Of a DNA stretch of 64,000 nt, positions 22,594 through 35,035 are shown piece after piece. This DNA is from Epiperipatus broadwayi (lineage: Eukaryota; Onychophora; Udeonychophora; Euonychophora; Peripatidae): the NCBI GenBank assembly GCA_028023455.1, contig JAQFVV010012396.1:2920156-2984155 (forward strand), in the 5' to 3' direction. Below the pieces are notes generated by a model. That model was not told the DNA's origin. It saw only the letters and a program-made list of their open reading frames with translations, and did no database searches. Position 1 is the stretch's first letter. Every line of letters begins with the position of its first letter. The translations under genes and the position numbers were made by a program.

Positions 22594-23560
22594 CCATCTT
22601 TTGTTTTATGTAATATTTATTTAGGTGAATTTTTAAATAAATATTGTTTTAATAAGAAAGTTCATTGTTTTAGGTTACTAATGATTTGATATACTTTCAG
22701 ATAATGAAGATAAATATTAAAAAAATACTTATTTAGGTATAGCAAAAGAAACAGAAGATGAAGTAAGTTGACGGATGATCTTAAAAAAATAATTATTGTA
22801 TTTTAAAATTAGAATAAAAACAAAAAAATAAAAATGTGATCTGATTTAATACATGGAATGAGAACTTAGATAATAAAGAAATAATAATGATATTTTCAAA
22901 AGTTTGGAATAAAAATAAATTCACATAAAATTAAATTAATGAAAACAAGTATTAGAATAAAAATTAAAAGTGTTTGGTATTTTTTAATAAGTTATGACAT
23001 TTTTAAATAATTAGGATGTCATGAAGTGCAATAGATGAGTTATACTTTAATAAGGGTAAGAAGTTGTTTTGAGAATAATTGAAGTTAGATTTAAAGCAAA
23101 AATAATTATTAGATACTTTGTAAGGATTGTAGATTTATATAAAACAGAAAGTCAATCAGCTAAAAAAAAAAAAAAAGAAATAGAAAATATTATTAGATGT
23201 GTTAGAATTATAAATTAAAAAAATAAAAACATAAAAAAAAATAAGATTAGCAATTTAGAACTGTTTTTTAAAAAAGAAAAGCTTTTATTTAAAAAATCAT
23301 AAAATAGGAAGACAAATAGATTATGCATGTATTTCCAAATAAAGAGCTATAAATTGAAAATTATTGTTAAATAAGAAAACAAAATAAACAAAAAAAAAAG
23401 AAGAAAAAATCTTTAATAATGATCTTGAGTAGTAGTATGAATATTTAAAGAATAGAATATGAAATTAAAATGCTAGAGAAAGTGATTTCATCAAAAAGAG
23501 TGAATAAAGCAATAGCTAATCTCAATAATATAAATTTGTTCACCAGCTCTAAATAAAAAT
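22594..23560 (+). mobile_element. Decayed LINE C, 3' part (RT core to C-terminus)
   Basis: After the foldback, HLLFYVIF (about 22597-22620) corresponds to the SPLLF segment and TNDLIYF with SDNEDKY (22672-22720) to the YADDLxxF catalytic box with one Asp changed to Asn. Further on, YKTESQS...KKKKEIENI-RCVRIIN and KISNLEL (about 23136-23270) match the YGxESW...KREExRixxxEMRxLRri and DKIRNEE segment. The distance between the FDR and NDL boxes, once the 326-bp foldback is removed, fits the normal spacing. The distal part is very A-rich and degraded, so the end is approximate. Confidence 0.6.
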
Positions 23561-24107
23561 TATAAAATGTATTATTTAAAATTCAAGTTCAAAACAATCA
23601 TATTAATATTGGTTTAATGTTTTACATCTCAGCAATATATTACATATGAAAAAATATTTACCAAAAATGTTTTTTTTTTCCTTTTTAACATAAAATGTTT
23701 TGTACTACTAAACAGAGTATAATAATTTTTCAGAATCTTCTCTTCTCTGAAATATACATTAGGAAATTTCAATCTTCATAAAAGAGATTTCAAGGATTCC
23801 AAGTGTCAAAGGTTTATAAATGTTACTGCTTTATCTAGTAAAGAACTTGAATCTTCTGCTCAATTATCCATAATGTGATCACATGATCAATTTACACAAG
23901 ACTGGTCATTATTATGAAAACGTGACATTAATAAACAGTAAATACTAAAGAGATTTGTACTGACTGGAAATAAGGATTCCTCTAATGAACAACAAATTAT
24001 TTTCCGTTTTTAAAAAGCAAAACATTCTACTTCCTTTACAGTTTTTATTGTATAAATATATAGAACAAAATAAAACTAGAGTAACTTACAATAATTACAA
24101 TTAAGTA

Positions 24108-24215
24108 ATATTTACTAAGGTTGTAACCTCAAAAATATGCGCGTAAAAATGCGATAGTAGGGACCTCTACAGGTCTTAACCACAAGCTTATGTTTTGGAA
24201 GAAAAGAGGGAAATC
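24108..24215 (-). repeat. Dispersed repeat D2, copy 1 (possible tRNA-derived SINE)
   Basis: About 100 bp shared with 42327-42425 in the same orientation. The best-preserved core is AATGCGATAGTAG followed by GACCTCTACAGGTCTTAACC and ACAAGCTTA, nearly identical in both. On the minus strand TGTGGTTAAGACC resembles box A, and GAGGTTACAACC about 50 bp on resembles a degenerate box B, so a tRNA-derived SINE is plausible. CG dinucleotides survive in the core, suggesting relatively recent insertion or constraint. Confidence 0.6.
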
Positions 24216-24984
24216 CAAAACCAATAATAAAAATAAATACTAACCTCAGTCCAGCTCAATGCATGTCTTCCATATTTAATGTATATTTTTACTATGGTAG
24301 AGTTTATTGTTGTAGAGGTATTTTAGTTCATAAGGAAAAGTGAGATATACATTTAATTCAGCTTAAATTAGATTGAGTTATTATGTAGTTTTTAATAAAA
24401 TGTCAGTATTATGATGGGGGAAAAGATTAATTACTTTTGTTTTAATATCTTTTCGAATAAATTTTAAATCACTTTCTTAATACATTTTAAAAACAATAAA
24501 TTTTGAAAATGTTATTTATATATATATATTTAAAAAATGAACATAAGTGTTGGCAGTCAAAAAGTCAAATATTGGAGAAAATAAATGACAACTTAGGTTG
24601 AAATATGGTATTGATTTTTATAAACAACTATACAGAAAAACAAATAAAATAAATAGTTTTATTTTTTTTTAAGAGAGAAAAAAATAAGCAAAGAAAATTG
24701 AAATGAAAAAATATCTTGAAACATATTATAGAAATAATTGTGAATACAATAAAAATATATAAATTAGTTTTTAAAAAATATTTTGATATTATATTACACT
24801 TAAATTAAGCTTCAAATTAAGATTCAATCTTAAAAACATTCAGTATTTTCTTTTATGAACTATTATATCTGTGATTAGATACAAGATTAATTAGTGAAGA
24901 ATGTAGAAACTTTCACCATTTCCCACAAGCTAAGTATGAGTTTAGAAAACATGACACATAATAGTTAGCCTAAATATTCTTCCT

Positions 24985-26400
24985 TATTGTTTATATCTCA
25001 TATTTTATACTGAAGTTTACATTGAGTTTCCATTTTCCCTTCTTTAATTAATACTTTTTATAGATCCATATTTTTTTAATTTTCATTATTATCATATTTA
25101 CACTTATTTTTGTTCTAATTGGTTTGTTTGAATTTTTAAAATTTTTTATTACTAGTATAAGCAGTTATTATTTAATGACTTGTGATTAATTCATTTCCTT
25201 AAACCAGTCACGTGAGGCTTGTATTTTTATAGCTTACAATTCAGAAACTATTCTACATATCTATTTTTTTAAAATTTCCCACTAAAATGATAAAAGACAC
25301 TTAAATATTCTAATTCATAGTAATGCTTCAAATAAGTACAGGTGCCGCAGAATATGAGATAAAGGTGATCATTAAGTTGATGTTGATGTGATTACCAATT
25401 AATACTAATAATTGTACTATGATATGATTTTTTGCATAATGACTCTGTTAAATGCTATTAATATTATTCCTAATCTGTGGTAGAAAATATGGTAAATCAA
25501 ATGAAAACAAGAAGGGTTGTAAAACTTTCAATAATGAATATTTAAGCCATACAGATTATCTTGATAAACTCGGTTTAATGTTGGATAGAACACATGAATT
25601 CACAAAATAATATTTTAATACAGTTTCATCAGATATAACATACACAAACTTCTTATTACTAATTCTATCCTGGCTATGTATTTTAGATAATGGGAAATCT
25701 ATAAGAATGTTTTTTTCAGTGATAGCATTATCGAAAGAACTGGACTATTATATGTTATTGATTATATATAAATTTAGTATATAGTAAACATTGTAGACAA
25801 TTTCAGAACTATTTTGGATAAGCTGAGCATGACTTTAATAAGTGAGATACTACAGTTAAGTTAAATATTTCACTGTAATGTTTATATCTCATTTTATACT
25901 GAAATTTGTATTGAGTTTAATTTCCCCTTCTTTAATAATTTTCATGGCTCTGTATTTTTAATATTTATTGTATGTCTAGTTGAACTGCTTTTTTAAAATT
26001 ATTTGTCAGAATTTTTTAAATTTCTCATTAATAATATAACTACTTATATTATTTAATGATTTGTGGTTAGTGAAGTTTAGGGGTCCGGCATAGCTAATAA
26101 AATGAATTTTCTTAAAACCAGTCCTGTGGGTTTTGTATTTTCATAGCTTACAATTCAGAAGCTACTTTATATAACTTTTTTTTTCATAGTGAAGTGATAG
26201 ATGGAAGTTAAAGGACCTAATTCACTGTGAATTATTAATATCTACAAGGTGCATACTATATGGAATAATGTTAATAATTAAGTTGTTTACTTGTTCTATT
26301 ATGTCTATGTGTTTTAGATGATATGAGATTTACAGTAATATTTTTTATAGTAGTAGCATTATCACCAAAAAGGTATAGAATTGACTAGTCTACTATATTG
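24985..26400. repeat. Local segmental duplication (two diverged copies)
   Basis: The block 24985-25270 (TTTATATCTCATATTTTATA, CCTTCTTTAAT, ACCAGTCACGTGAGGC, AGCTTACAATTCAGAA) recurs at 25876-26185 with the same word order. A second pair follows: 25640-25760 (ATGTATTTTAGATAATGGGA, GATAGCATTATC) matches 26285-26400 (ATGTGTTTTAGATGATATGA, GTAGCATTATC). The shared order implies one duplicated segment of roughly 0.5-0.8 kb with internal indels. Copy 2 has an extra GC-richer stretch, GGGGTCCGGCATAGCTAATA, near 26080. Non-coding. Confidence 0.75.
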
Positions 26401-27131
26401 ATGCTTCGAGTAACACACATGGTGATACTAATAAAAAGAATAAAACGAAGATTTTTTCTTCTTTAAATTTTTATGATTATACAAGCAGTAGAAGATTTAA
26501 CATATATCTGAAAAATTAACTTTAATTACAACCTCATGCATATGCATTGTTTAAAATGAACTGTCTGAAAATAATTTATATTAGTGATGTATTCTATAAT
26601 GGTATTCATTAAATGTCTCTGCTCATTCACAAATTTATAATAAATGAATCTGCCATTGATATACTTTTTAATAATGAAAATATAAGTACTAAAATTGAAT
26701 TGATTTTTTTTGTTTGATTTTTTATCTTTTAATTTTATTTCATATTTCAAAAGTTATTGTATTTTATTAAAAAAAAACGATATTTTATAAATATATTCTT
26801 TCCTCGATAATTTTTTCACAAAAGAAAATGAATACTTCATTTGACGGAAAAGAGAGAGAAAGAGAGAGAAAAGGAAGAAAAAGAGAAATAATTTTAAAAT
26901 ACAATTGTGATGACGGCAAGTGTTAAAAATGAATTTCTGCATTTGTTATTCTTTTGAAAATTTATGAACGCATAGTTTTAGGTTTTAAAAAGTGAATTAT
27001 TTAAAAATTGAATTTTTGACATAATATTATATAAATTTATATTTATATTAATTTCATCTGTTAAAATATACTATTTCTATGAATATGTAAAATATCTTTT
27101 AAATAGTTCACTGCAGGGCAAAGAAAAGCAT
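26401..27131. other. AT-rich DNA with a GA-rich run, nothing recognised
   Basis: A GAGA/GGAA purine run lies near 26849-26888. The three minus-strand frames of 62-74 codons here are low-complexity and unrecognised. Confidence 0.5.
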
Positions 27132-27250
27132 TCTTTTTTTTCCATATGTCATACCATCGGCCGGGAGAGAAACCCGCAACCACCGTCTGCAACCAACTGC
27201 GTGCTTCCAAGGCGGCTGCGCTGACTTCTCGGCTAACAACGCTTATCACC
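27132..27250 (-). mobile_element. tRNA-derived SINE (family S1), copy 2
   Basis: The sequence matches the SINE at 12509-12625: CATATGTCATA, CATCGGCCG, AACCCGCAACC, CAACCAACT, GGCTAACAACGC. On the minus strand a box-A-like GTTAGCCGAGAAG is followed by a box-B-like GCGGGTTTCTCTCC, then CATATGG and a poly(A) stretch. This copy retains more CG dinucleotides than the 12.5 kb copy, suggesting it is younger or less decayed. A target-site duplication was not found. The 62-codon minus-strand frame across it is a by-product. Confidence 0.8.
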
Positions 27251-28021
27251 TGCTACCCTCTTCCCATCAAAGATGAATCCCACCAGGTTTTAAAATTACT
27301 GGTGAAAGTTTGATGGTTTTATTGTCCTACTTTTTATCTACGAATAATAAAATTCTCGTTTACTAACCAATATTGAATAGATATAAAAAGATCAGACATT
27401 AGATATCTAAAAGCTAAAATTCTAAGCCTAATTTGAACCTGAAAATTTTTAAAAATTTTACTTATCCCAGATTCAAATTAAGATTGTAGACACAGTATAA
27501 GAATGCACTAATTATATCAAGAGGCCATTCATATTATTATATTTCTTATAGTCAAAAAAATATTTTTGGGAGTATAAAAATCTATTATTAAAACAAAAAA
27601 AAAATGTGAATCTAAAATTACTTTCAACATTTTATAACACTCGTAATATTAAGTACTAATATTATAAAAATTAATTTTGTGAAAATATATTAATTTGTAT
27701 CGTGCTTCACAAACTAATGTACTGCAAGTACAAGAGCAGTTGATAGACTTATCTATTATATAGGCAATTGAATAAAACTTGAATTTATTGCCTTAAGTAG
27801 GACAATAATTATTAAACAGAAAAAATACAATCCAAAATTCAAAATGTAAATTTAACAATAATATAAAATGAATTTATTTACTTTTATGTGACACATGTAT
27901 ATTTTAAATGCAAAAAAAGCCTTATTCTGGGAAAACTATAATTTATAAAAAACATAAATAATTTAAATGGATAAAATAGGAACAATCTTAAATTCATTTA
28001 TAATGCATAATTGTAAATATA

Positions 28022-28251
28022 GTGGATTTGAACTCAGACTTTCAAGCACCCTTCAACTATCCACACTATCTCATACTATTGATACACATGACCATTTCAA
28101 GCACTCTTCAACTATCCACACTATCTCATATTACTGATACACATGACCATTTCAAGCACCCTTCAACTATCCACACTACCTCATACTACTGATAAACATG
28201 ACCACATGTCACATGTATCAATAGTATCAGATAGTCTGAGTTCAAATTCCC
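28022..28251. repeat. tRNA-like family T1 palindrome with an internal 3 x 55-bp tandem array
   Basis: The left edge GGATTTGAACTCAGACTTTC is the reverse complement of a box-B-bearing tRNA-like end; the right edge GATAGTCTGAGTTCAAATTCC (28228-28249) is the opposing arm. Between them a 55-bp unit (TTTCAAGCAC, CCTTCAACTATCCACACTAT, CTCATACTATTGATACACAT, GACCA) repeats three times at 28040, 28095 and 28150 with a few substitutions. The opposing arm has no such array. The unit is the tRNA-like body itself, so one arm of an inverted dimer was amplified in tandem. Confidence 0.85.
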
Positions 28252-30009
28252 TATATTTACAATTAGGCTCCAGGTATATGAAGAGTGCCTGCATTTCAAA
28301 TATTTATAATGCATAAACAAATAACTTTTATTTATAAGGAGTTCTATAGTGCATAAATACCTAAATCTCAATACTCATGTTGATGGTCTAATATTGTACA
28401 TTATGCTATTCTTTTTTGCAAGTTAGATACAGGTTTTTATCTATTTTTAACTTTTTGTAAAAAGATAAATAATCATTCACTATAGAGAGTCTACAATTTA
28501 ATTTTTTTTATTAGTGTACTTATTTCATAATATAAACAAAATAAAATTATGTAACCTCCACTTTTCCCTAGTAATATTTTAATCAAGCTTTACAAATATA
28601 AATAAATCTTACAAACTTAAAAAGCTTTAACATTTTTCTTAATTAATCTTTTTAACTGAAAACTCCTCTTATCTATTTTGAATGGAAATTAGTGAGTGTA
28701 ATGCTAAATATTCCTCCATGTTTATTTTTACAATTAAACAAACTTACACCTATTATTAATAAGTATATTTGATAATTTTATCACAGATCAAGGCTCCATT
28801 ATATTATTTGCTCTTACAATCAATGTATTGATACACATCTGAGATCCAATCAGATACTAATTTATTTATCAATACAAGTGGCTAATTAGAATAATTATGA
28901 AATAGTTTTGTTGGGTTTTTCTGGGATTTATTGGATTGTAGACAATGTCAGATATCTAAAATTGCTTTGATAGTATTTATTTTGTGTGGAATTAAAGTGG
29001 CAAAAAGTGTTACATTTACTTGAATCAAAAAATGAATTACAAGGTTATCAAAAAATAAATTCTGAAGGAGATTTTTTTATCATGTGATAATGATAATTAT
29101 TAATTGCTTATTTGAAGTATGTTATTTTTATAACAAGGGTGTTATTAAAAATCACATGATTCAAATTGGCTGAAATATATACCATAATGTTCCAAAATAT
29201 GTTACAGTCTATATTTAATAATGAGTATCTAAGTGAAATATGAACTGATTGTATAGTAATACCACTGTTCATAAAATTACATGTATGTTGATGCCTTTTA
29301 AAAGTAATTTGAATTTTGAATATTTTTATTCTTTAAAAAGAAAGCTATTATAAAACCTGACCAAAATTTTTGATATGTCAAATAATATTTAGACATTCAT
29401 CAATATTTCGCTGCAATTAAAAGAGGTATTTTTGAATAAACCTTTGCCAGTTGTCATGATTAATAATCCTGTTAATGAATTGCATATTTGTTGTTTTAAT
29501 TAGCTTTATAAAAGAGAATTGTGTAATGTTATGTCCAAAATTATCAATGCTCTGTCAGTCTAAAAAATATGGAGTTAATTATAAAAGCATGACTTACAAA
29601 TCTTATAACAGATTGATAATCATTTATGAGCATGTTAATATACATGACATGTTTTTTCAAACTAGTAATAATAAAATAAATAATGAAAGAGCTTATTGCT
29701 TAAGTGTTTATAAGACCTTTGAGCACTAAAAGTGATATATTGAGTTCAAGAAATCATCAATTTACAACTGCACTAAATCATGCAGAATAAATTATTATTA
29801 CAAGTCTTGATTAAAAGACATAATTAAAGGTGAGTATAAAATCTAATTTTAAGGTGTGATAGTTGATTACTTATTTATCTTTGCATGTAATATACTTTCA
29901 TGCATTTATCAGTAGACTTGTAGACTTCTATATTTTTAAATAGCATAATAGCCACATATTTATTTATGATGATTCATACATAAAGTTTTAATATCTATAT
30001 ATTCCTAGT
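28252..30009. other. AT-rich DNA with no recognised feature
   Basis: The 84-codon frame at 29475-29729 is somewhat less biased than most chance frames here and lacks low-complexity runs, but I recognise no domain and see no flanking coding relic. Nothing else stands out. Confidence 0.45.
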
Positions 30010-30108
30010 TATAAACAATGAGGATTGCCAATTCTTCATTGTTTACAACTTACAAACTTAAGAGAATAGGGTCATGTGATCTATGATTCTTATTTTGACT
30101 ATTCCTAG
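30010..30108 (+). repeat. Dispersed repeat D3, copy 1
   Basis: The sequence from TTATAAACAATGAGGATTGC onward includes a local inverted repeat (AACAATGAGGATTGCCAATTC with TCTTCATTGTTTACAA). It continues into TTAAGAGAATAGGGTCATGT and GATCTATGATTCTTATTTTG. The last portion is the reverse complement of 39782-39832. Confidence 0.7.
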
Positions 30109-33100
30109 TTATGTCTTGAAATGTGAATTGTAGAAGTTTTGATTTAGGAAATCTTTGAAATACAAAATAATAGTTATTTATATAGGCTTGATTAAAAATT
30201 GGTTTTCCATATGAACAGTTAAAAATATAAGAAATAAAGAATTATGTAAGTAAACTTTTTTGTACATTAATGAGATAATTGGATCATGGACTGATATTGG
30301 CTAGTATTATGATATACTTTGATTCTTAGGCAGAAAGCACTGCCACTTTTTTTAATAATGCCTTTTTACAATTACGTAACATTTGAACACCAAAAGTGAC
30401 ATTTAGATCGGAAGTATGTCATTTACCAGTACTTTACACTGAATTGAAAATTATTGAAGTATACTGAAACATGGTAAAAACTATTACTTTAAATAATTTG
30501 TTTATTCCAATAATCACAAAATTATTTTAATGTAAATATCTTTAGAATGAATTCTAAAATTATTTTATACTGTAGTAAAAAAAATGGTGATTTAGATGTA
30601 AGACATTCCTGTAAGACTATGTGCTGGTAATAAGTAACTTACATATTTTTTATTTGATACTAAGTTATCAGTAAAGTTTAAAAGATTTTTAAAATTAATA
30701 GTAGATGCAGAATTTTATTTAAAATTAAAAATAAAATATTCATATTTATGTTAGTTATTTTAATATTAAAAACTGATTTATTAACTTTATTATTCAAAGC
30801 AGAAAGTCTATGTTTCAGTATTGCAATTAGGAAATAACTATAAATTATTCAGAAACTTTTTAATTAAAGTTTGATTGTTCTTTTATCTAATGCCTATTGA
30901 TAAACTCGTTGTTTGTTTATACAACTTCTTTCATATTGAAGAAGAGATGCAGACGTTATATAAGTTTATCAATGCTCAGTTATTGTCAAGAGACGTTGAT
31001 ATTTAACAGCTTGGATATTTAGCAGAAAAGCAAAACACAGATTACACATCACCCAGAACGATATAGAGAGATGAAATTTAATAAAAAAACGAATTAAAAG
31101 CACAACACGCAGCTAGTGAATGATGACGTTTTACTAACATCATAAAAAAAGTAAGCCTAAATGAGGATTGAAATCATTTCTAGATAAAATATTCATAGAT
31201 ATATAACTATTTAAAACTAAATTAATTTGAAAAAGTATTTATAAGAGCCTAAATATATATGTGTGATGTCTATGGATACGAACATTTGCTATACTAATGT
31301 CGAAGTGAAAAACTTTTTGGTAAAAAATAACTGGAATAAACTTAGAAACCCAATGCAGTAATTTAATGAAAAGTAAGCCATGTTGGTAATGGTTGTACAT
31401 ATTATGGACATAATGTTAGGCTTATTCATTTAATGTATATATAAATATCAAACTTTACAAACACTTGATCAACAATGGAATAATGACTGTAAGATTTTTT
31501 TTTTTAAAAAAATCTCTCATAAAACTTAAAATCATAATCTATTTTAAAGCTTGAAGTTTAAATTTCATATACGTTACAAAAATTATGAAATGATTTTAAG
31601 CATTATATTTTAACGGAAACGTTTAATAAATTGCAAAACATCTTTATTATCATATATATAAAAGAAAGCTTATGAATGCTAATTTCTCATGAAATCTGAA
31701 AAACTAAATTTTCTGAGAAATTCTCTGTAAGAGTTGAAGAATTTAGGAATTATATATATGCTGCGCAGTCAGTTGATCAGCAGGTCAAGTAATATTCAAG
31801 TATCTAAGTGTGAGGGCTGAGCACAACAATTTTATTCAATTAACTGAGATTTCTTTTTGCTCTTTCCCCCCCCTCTTAAAGTTCTCTCTATCGGAAATCG
31901 ATTTAGATACCCTTTAGATTTTGAGTCACTGCTTACTGAATTTCATTTACGATTCTTATATTGGTTTTTGTATGCGTATTTATTTATATAGCACACCCAT
32001 ACAGAGCAGTTTGTAAGCGTATAAATATTAAAAGTATATCATAATAAAATTGCGAAGAATTAATAAAAAAATATTTATTCAGTATTCGTAGAAAAGTCTT
32101 AAAACACTTTGCTCTAATTCAACTTATAATTTAATAATCCAAAATATATGAGAGGAAATTGAATCATTTCCTTTCAATTTTTTAAAATTCAAAGGCCAAT
32201 TTCGAAAAACATCAATCACCATAAAACTTATTTGTGAACTGGTTTAATTAGGTTTATGATTTTTAAATAACAAAAAAGTTATGGTAATTTATTTATTGTC
32301 TTTTTTTTTAAAGAATTAATTATTATAGAAAAATATATGCAGTAATTAATATTAAAGTTTAATTCGTAAGATTAATGCAATTGTGGTAACGCATATGCAA
32401 CATCTCTGTCATATATTTATATATGCAGCACATTACTTTGGGTTAATATATGCCTATATACATATACAGTATTCGAAAATGTACAGTTTGAAATATTATG
32501 CAAATATGTTGAGAATGAAGATCTTATTAACTGTCCAAATTTCATAGAAACTCATTTAGCTGTCAATCAAATAAAATGAGTTTTATCTTGCCTGAAATCT
32601 CAAAACTTCACAGCAATTGCCCAATTTAATATTTCTAATATATAAACCATTAAGTGTTAAAAAGACAAAACTTTATAAGATTGCTAAAATGAACACTTAA
32701 TGATTTTATCTTAAGAATATTAAATTCGGTTAATTTCAGGGAAGGTTTACTTACATCTACAATGAGCAAAAATTCATTTTCACAACTAGATTAATCTAAA
32801 CTTGTTTTCCATATAAATTATTAGGACCTTAGATTGAAGAGTGAAATAAAATCAATTGTGATGATAACTTTATTGTCTTTTTATTGGTAAAATTGATATT
32901 TTATTTTTAAGATTTATTGTTGAACTTATAATTTAAAAAAAGTTAATTGGAATATGAAAATTTGATAATGAATAAGTTTTTTTTGCATTAAAAATACAAC
33001 CAAAGAAAAAATATAAAAAAAATGCACACAAAAAAGCATATAAGTATATTTAAAAATGACTTAGTAAATGTCATTAGGCGAACAATATTTTTAAGTATTT

Positions 33101-33670
33101 TGCACTTAAAAAATTCAATAAAATGAAATATACTAGGAAAAACACCTTATAATATAAAAATTAAAATAAAATTTAATAAAAAATAGAACTCGCACATTAA
33201 CATGATTTTATATTACTATTTTTTCTTTATTTAAACTAACTGTATCTAGACTAAAAAAAAAAAGGATGGGTTTTAAATAACTTTTTTATCTGATAATAAA
33301 AAGTCAACAATCAGATTTAATTAATTTTAAAAACCAATAAATTAATAAACTAAACTCAATTAAATAAATATTCATTAATAAATAAAACCAATAATTGTTT
33401 GCTTAAATTATGAATGGAGTTGTTGATATTAAATGATAAGTGTTAAATTTAATTCTTGAGTTTTGCACATACAGACACACAATCCTATTATATCTTAATT
33501 AAAAGTAATAACACGAAATTAAGAATAAGCACAGGCATAATAATGATAATTAATTTTAATAAAGTTTAGTAATAACTATTACTGAATCAAGTTAAGAATA
33601 TAACTATCATTTGACTTTCACTTAATCATTTACATTAATTGCATGTGATTTCAAAATTATTTTTATTTTA
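30109..33670. other. AT-rich DNA with no recognised feature
   Basis: The longest blank stretch in the window. A GC-richer patch near 31760-31930 includes GCTGCGCAGTCAGTTGATCA and a run of C at about 31867-31873, with no open frame. A short inverted repeat (CATTAAGTGTT with AACACTTAATG) lies at 32648-32703. No retroelement motif was found. Confidence 0.45.
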
Positions 33671-33997
33671 CATGACCCATCACTCTCAGTGCCATCTCAT
33701 ATTGCTGACCCACCTGATCACACACATGTTGAAAAGATAAATAATCACCAATATACGTATTTCATGCTAAACCAGCAATCATCAGTTGGTGTAGATTACT
33801 ATCCTCACACATATATATAATCAGTACTTAGCTTTATATTAAGATAGCCAATATTTATACTTTAATGGACAGGCTTCATACTATTCCAACTCACAACTCT
33901 TTATTTATCTTTTCAGCATGTGTGTGATCAGGTGGGTTAGCAATATGAGATGGAACTGAGAGTGGTGGGTTGTGTGAAAGTCTGAGTTCGAACCCGC
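33671..33997. repeat. Foldback palindrome, tRNA-like family T1, with box B
   Basis: The left arm 33671-33745 (CATGACCCATCACTCTCAGT, GCCATCTCATATTGCT, CACCTGATCACACACATG) pairs closely with the right arm 33900-33977. The right arm continues into TGAAAGTCTGAGTTCGAACC, with a clean box B GAGTTCGAACCCG at 33984-33996. A box-A-like GGTGGGTTAGCAA lies about 48 bp upstream, a normal tRNA spacing. The loop of about 155 bp is AT-rich. This is the best-preserved promoter-bearing member of the family also seen at 3959 and 28022. Confidence 0.8.
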
Positions 33998-34569
33998 ATA
34001 TATTACATATATAAATGCAGGTTTAAGCCTGTACAATGTATTATTTTTATTTTAGTAAAATAATAAAAACAATATGGTATAAAATTGTAGATTTCCAAAG
34101 ATATCCCCAATAAAAATTAATGTCAAGGCTATTTGATTTGACTTAAATCACTTTTTTTTAAAAATGTCGATGAGATTAAAAGTAGGAAATAAATATTAGC
34201 CCCTCTCCTCTTCAGAAATTTATGCAACAACATAAAGACTTTTATTATTAATAAACAAATACAAAACAAGTAACTGTCATTATTTTATTATATATTTGTA
34301 AAATATGCCAGTTTTCTTTTCTGCACTTTTTAAAGTAATTTTACTTTCTGTTTTAGCTGATCCAGCAGCCATCATTAGAGATGGATAAATATTTCACATT
34401 TTATAAAATTACATTCTGTAAAATGATAAATATTCCCTTCAAATACATCTTTTTTGATTTTAAATGAGCATAAATAGATATTGAAAAAGATAAATGATGT
34501 ATTATATTGCATTAAATTGAGCAACAAAAAGATAATGAAGGCATTAATTGACAAATAAATATATTTCTT

Positions 34570-35035
34570 CACCTTAAACAATGATTATTAAAAATATTAC
34601 CAAATTCACCACTTCCGTTATTTTGCTGTAATTTCCTATATAAATGTAATTTATCCACTTTTAAGCACTTTTTAGTGAAAACCTTTTATTGTACATATAT
34701 GCATACACAATCTTATGTTTTGACTGTCCTGCAGCCTTTTTCAGAACCACTTTTACTTAAATTTTTTAAAAGTAAAAAAAAAAAATAAAAAAAAATCTCT
34801 TTTTACTTTAAAAAAATTAAAGTAAAAATGGCTCTGAAGAAGACAGCAGAACAGTTGAAATTTAAGAAAAACATTTTTTTATTTTTAAAATTTAAAGTAA
34901 AAGCAGTTCCGAAAAAGTCTGCAGGACAGTTGAAAGATAAGATTGTGTATTCATATATATACAATACAAGGTTTTTGCTAAAAAGTGTTTACAGTACAGT
35001 GGATAAATGCATTTACATGGATTATTAAAAATAAC
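34570..35035. repeat. Large foldback palindrome, arms about 150-180 bp
   Basis: The left arm (about 34580-34790) includes ATTTATCCACTTTTAAGCAC, AAAACCTTTTATTGTACATA, CACAATCTTATG and ACTGTCCTGCAGCCTTTTTC. It pairs with the right arm (about 34870-35030). An extra partial repeat of the inner arm at 34820-34862 makes three related segments near the apex. The 66-codon frame starting at 34828 (MALKKTAEQLKFKK then KAVPKKSAGQLKDK) is just this internal duplication read in one frame, and is not a gene. Confidence 0.8.

Noticed and set aside
27061-27249. 62-codon minus-strand frame with balanced composition
   Set aside because: It is the S1 SINE read on its sense strand. The same sequence with stops occurs at 12509-12625.
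28040-28204. Three regularly spaced 55-bp repeats resembling a tiny CRISPR array
   Set aside because: The repeats are contiguous with no unique spacers, in a eukaryotic SINE palindrome.
34828-35028. 66-codon Lys-rich frame with two similar halves, looking like a small basic repeat protein
   Set aside because: The halves are the duplicated inner arm of a palindrome, and a third inverted copy lies at 34700-34790. The frame has no independent support.
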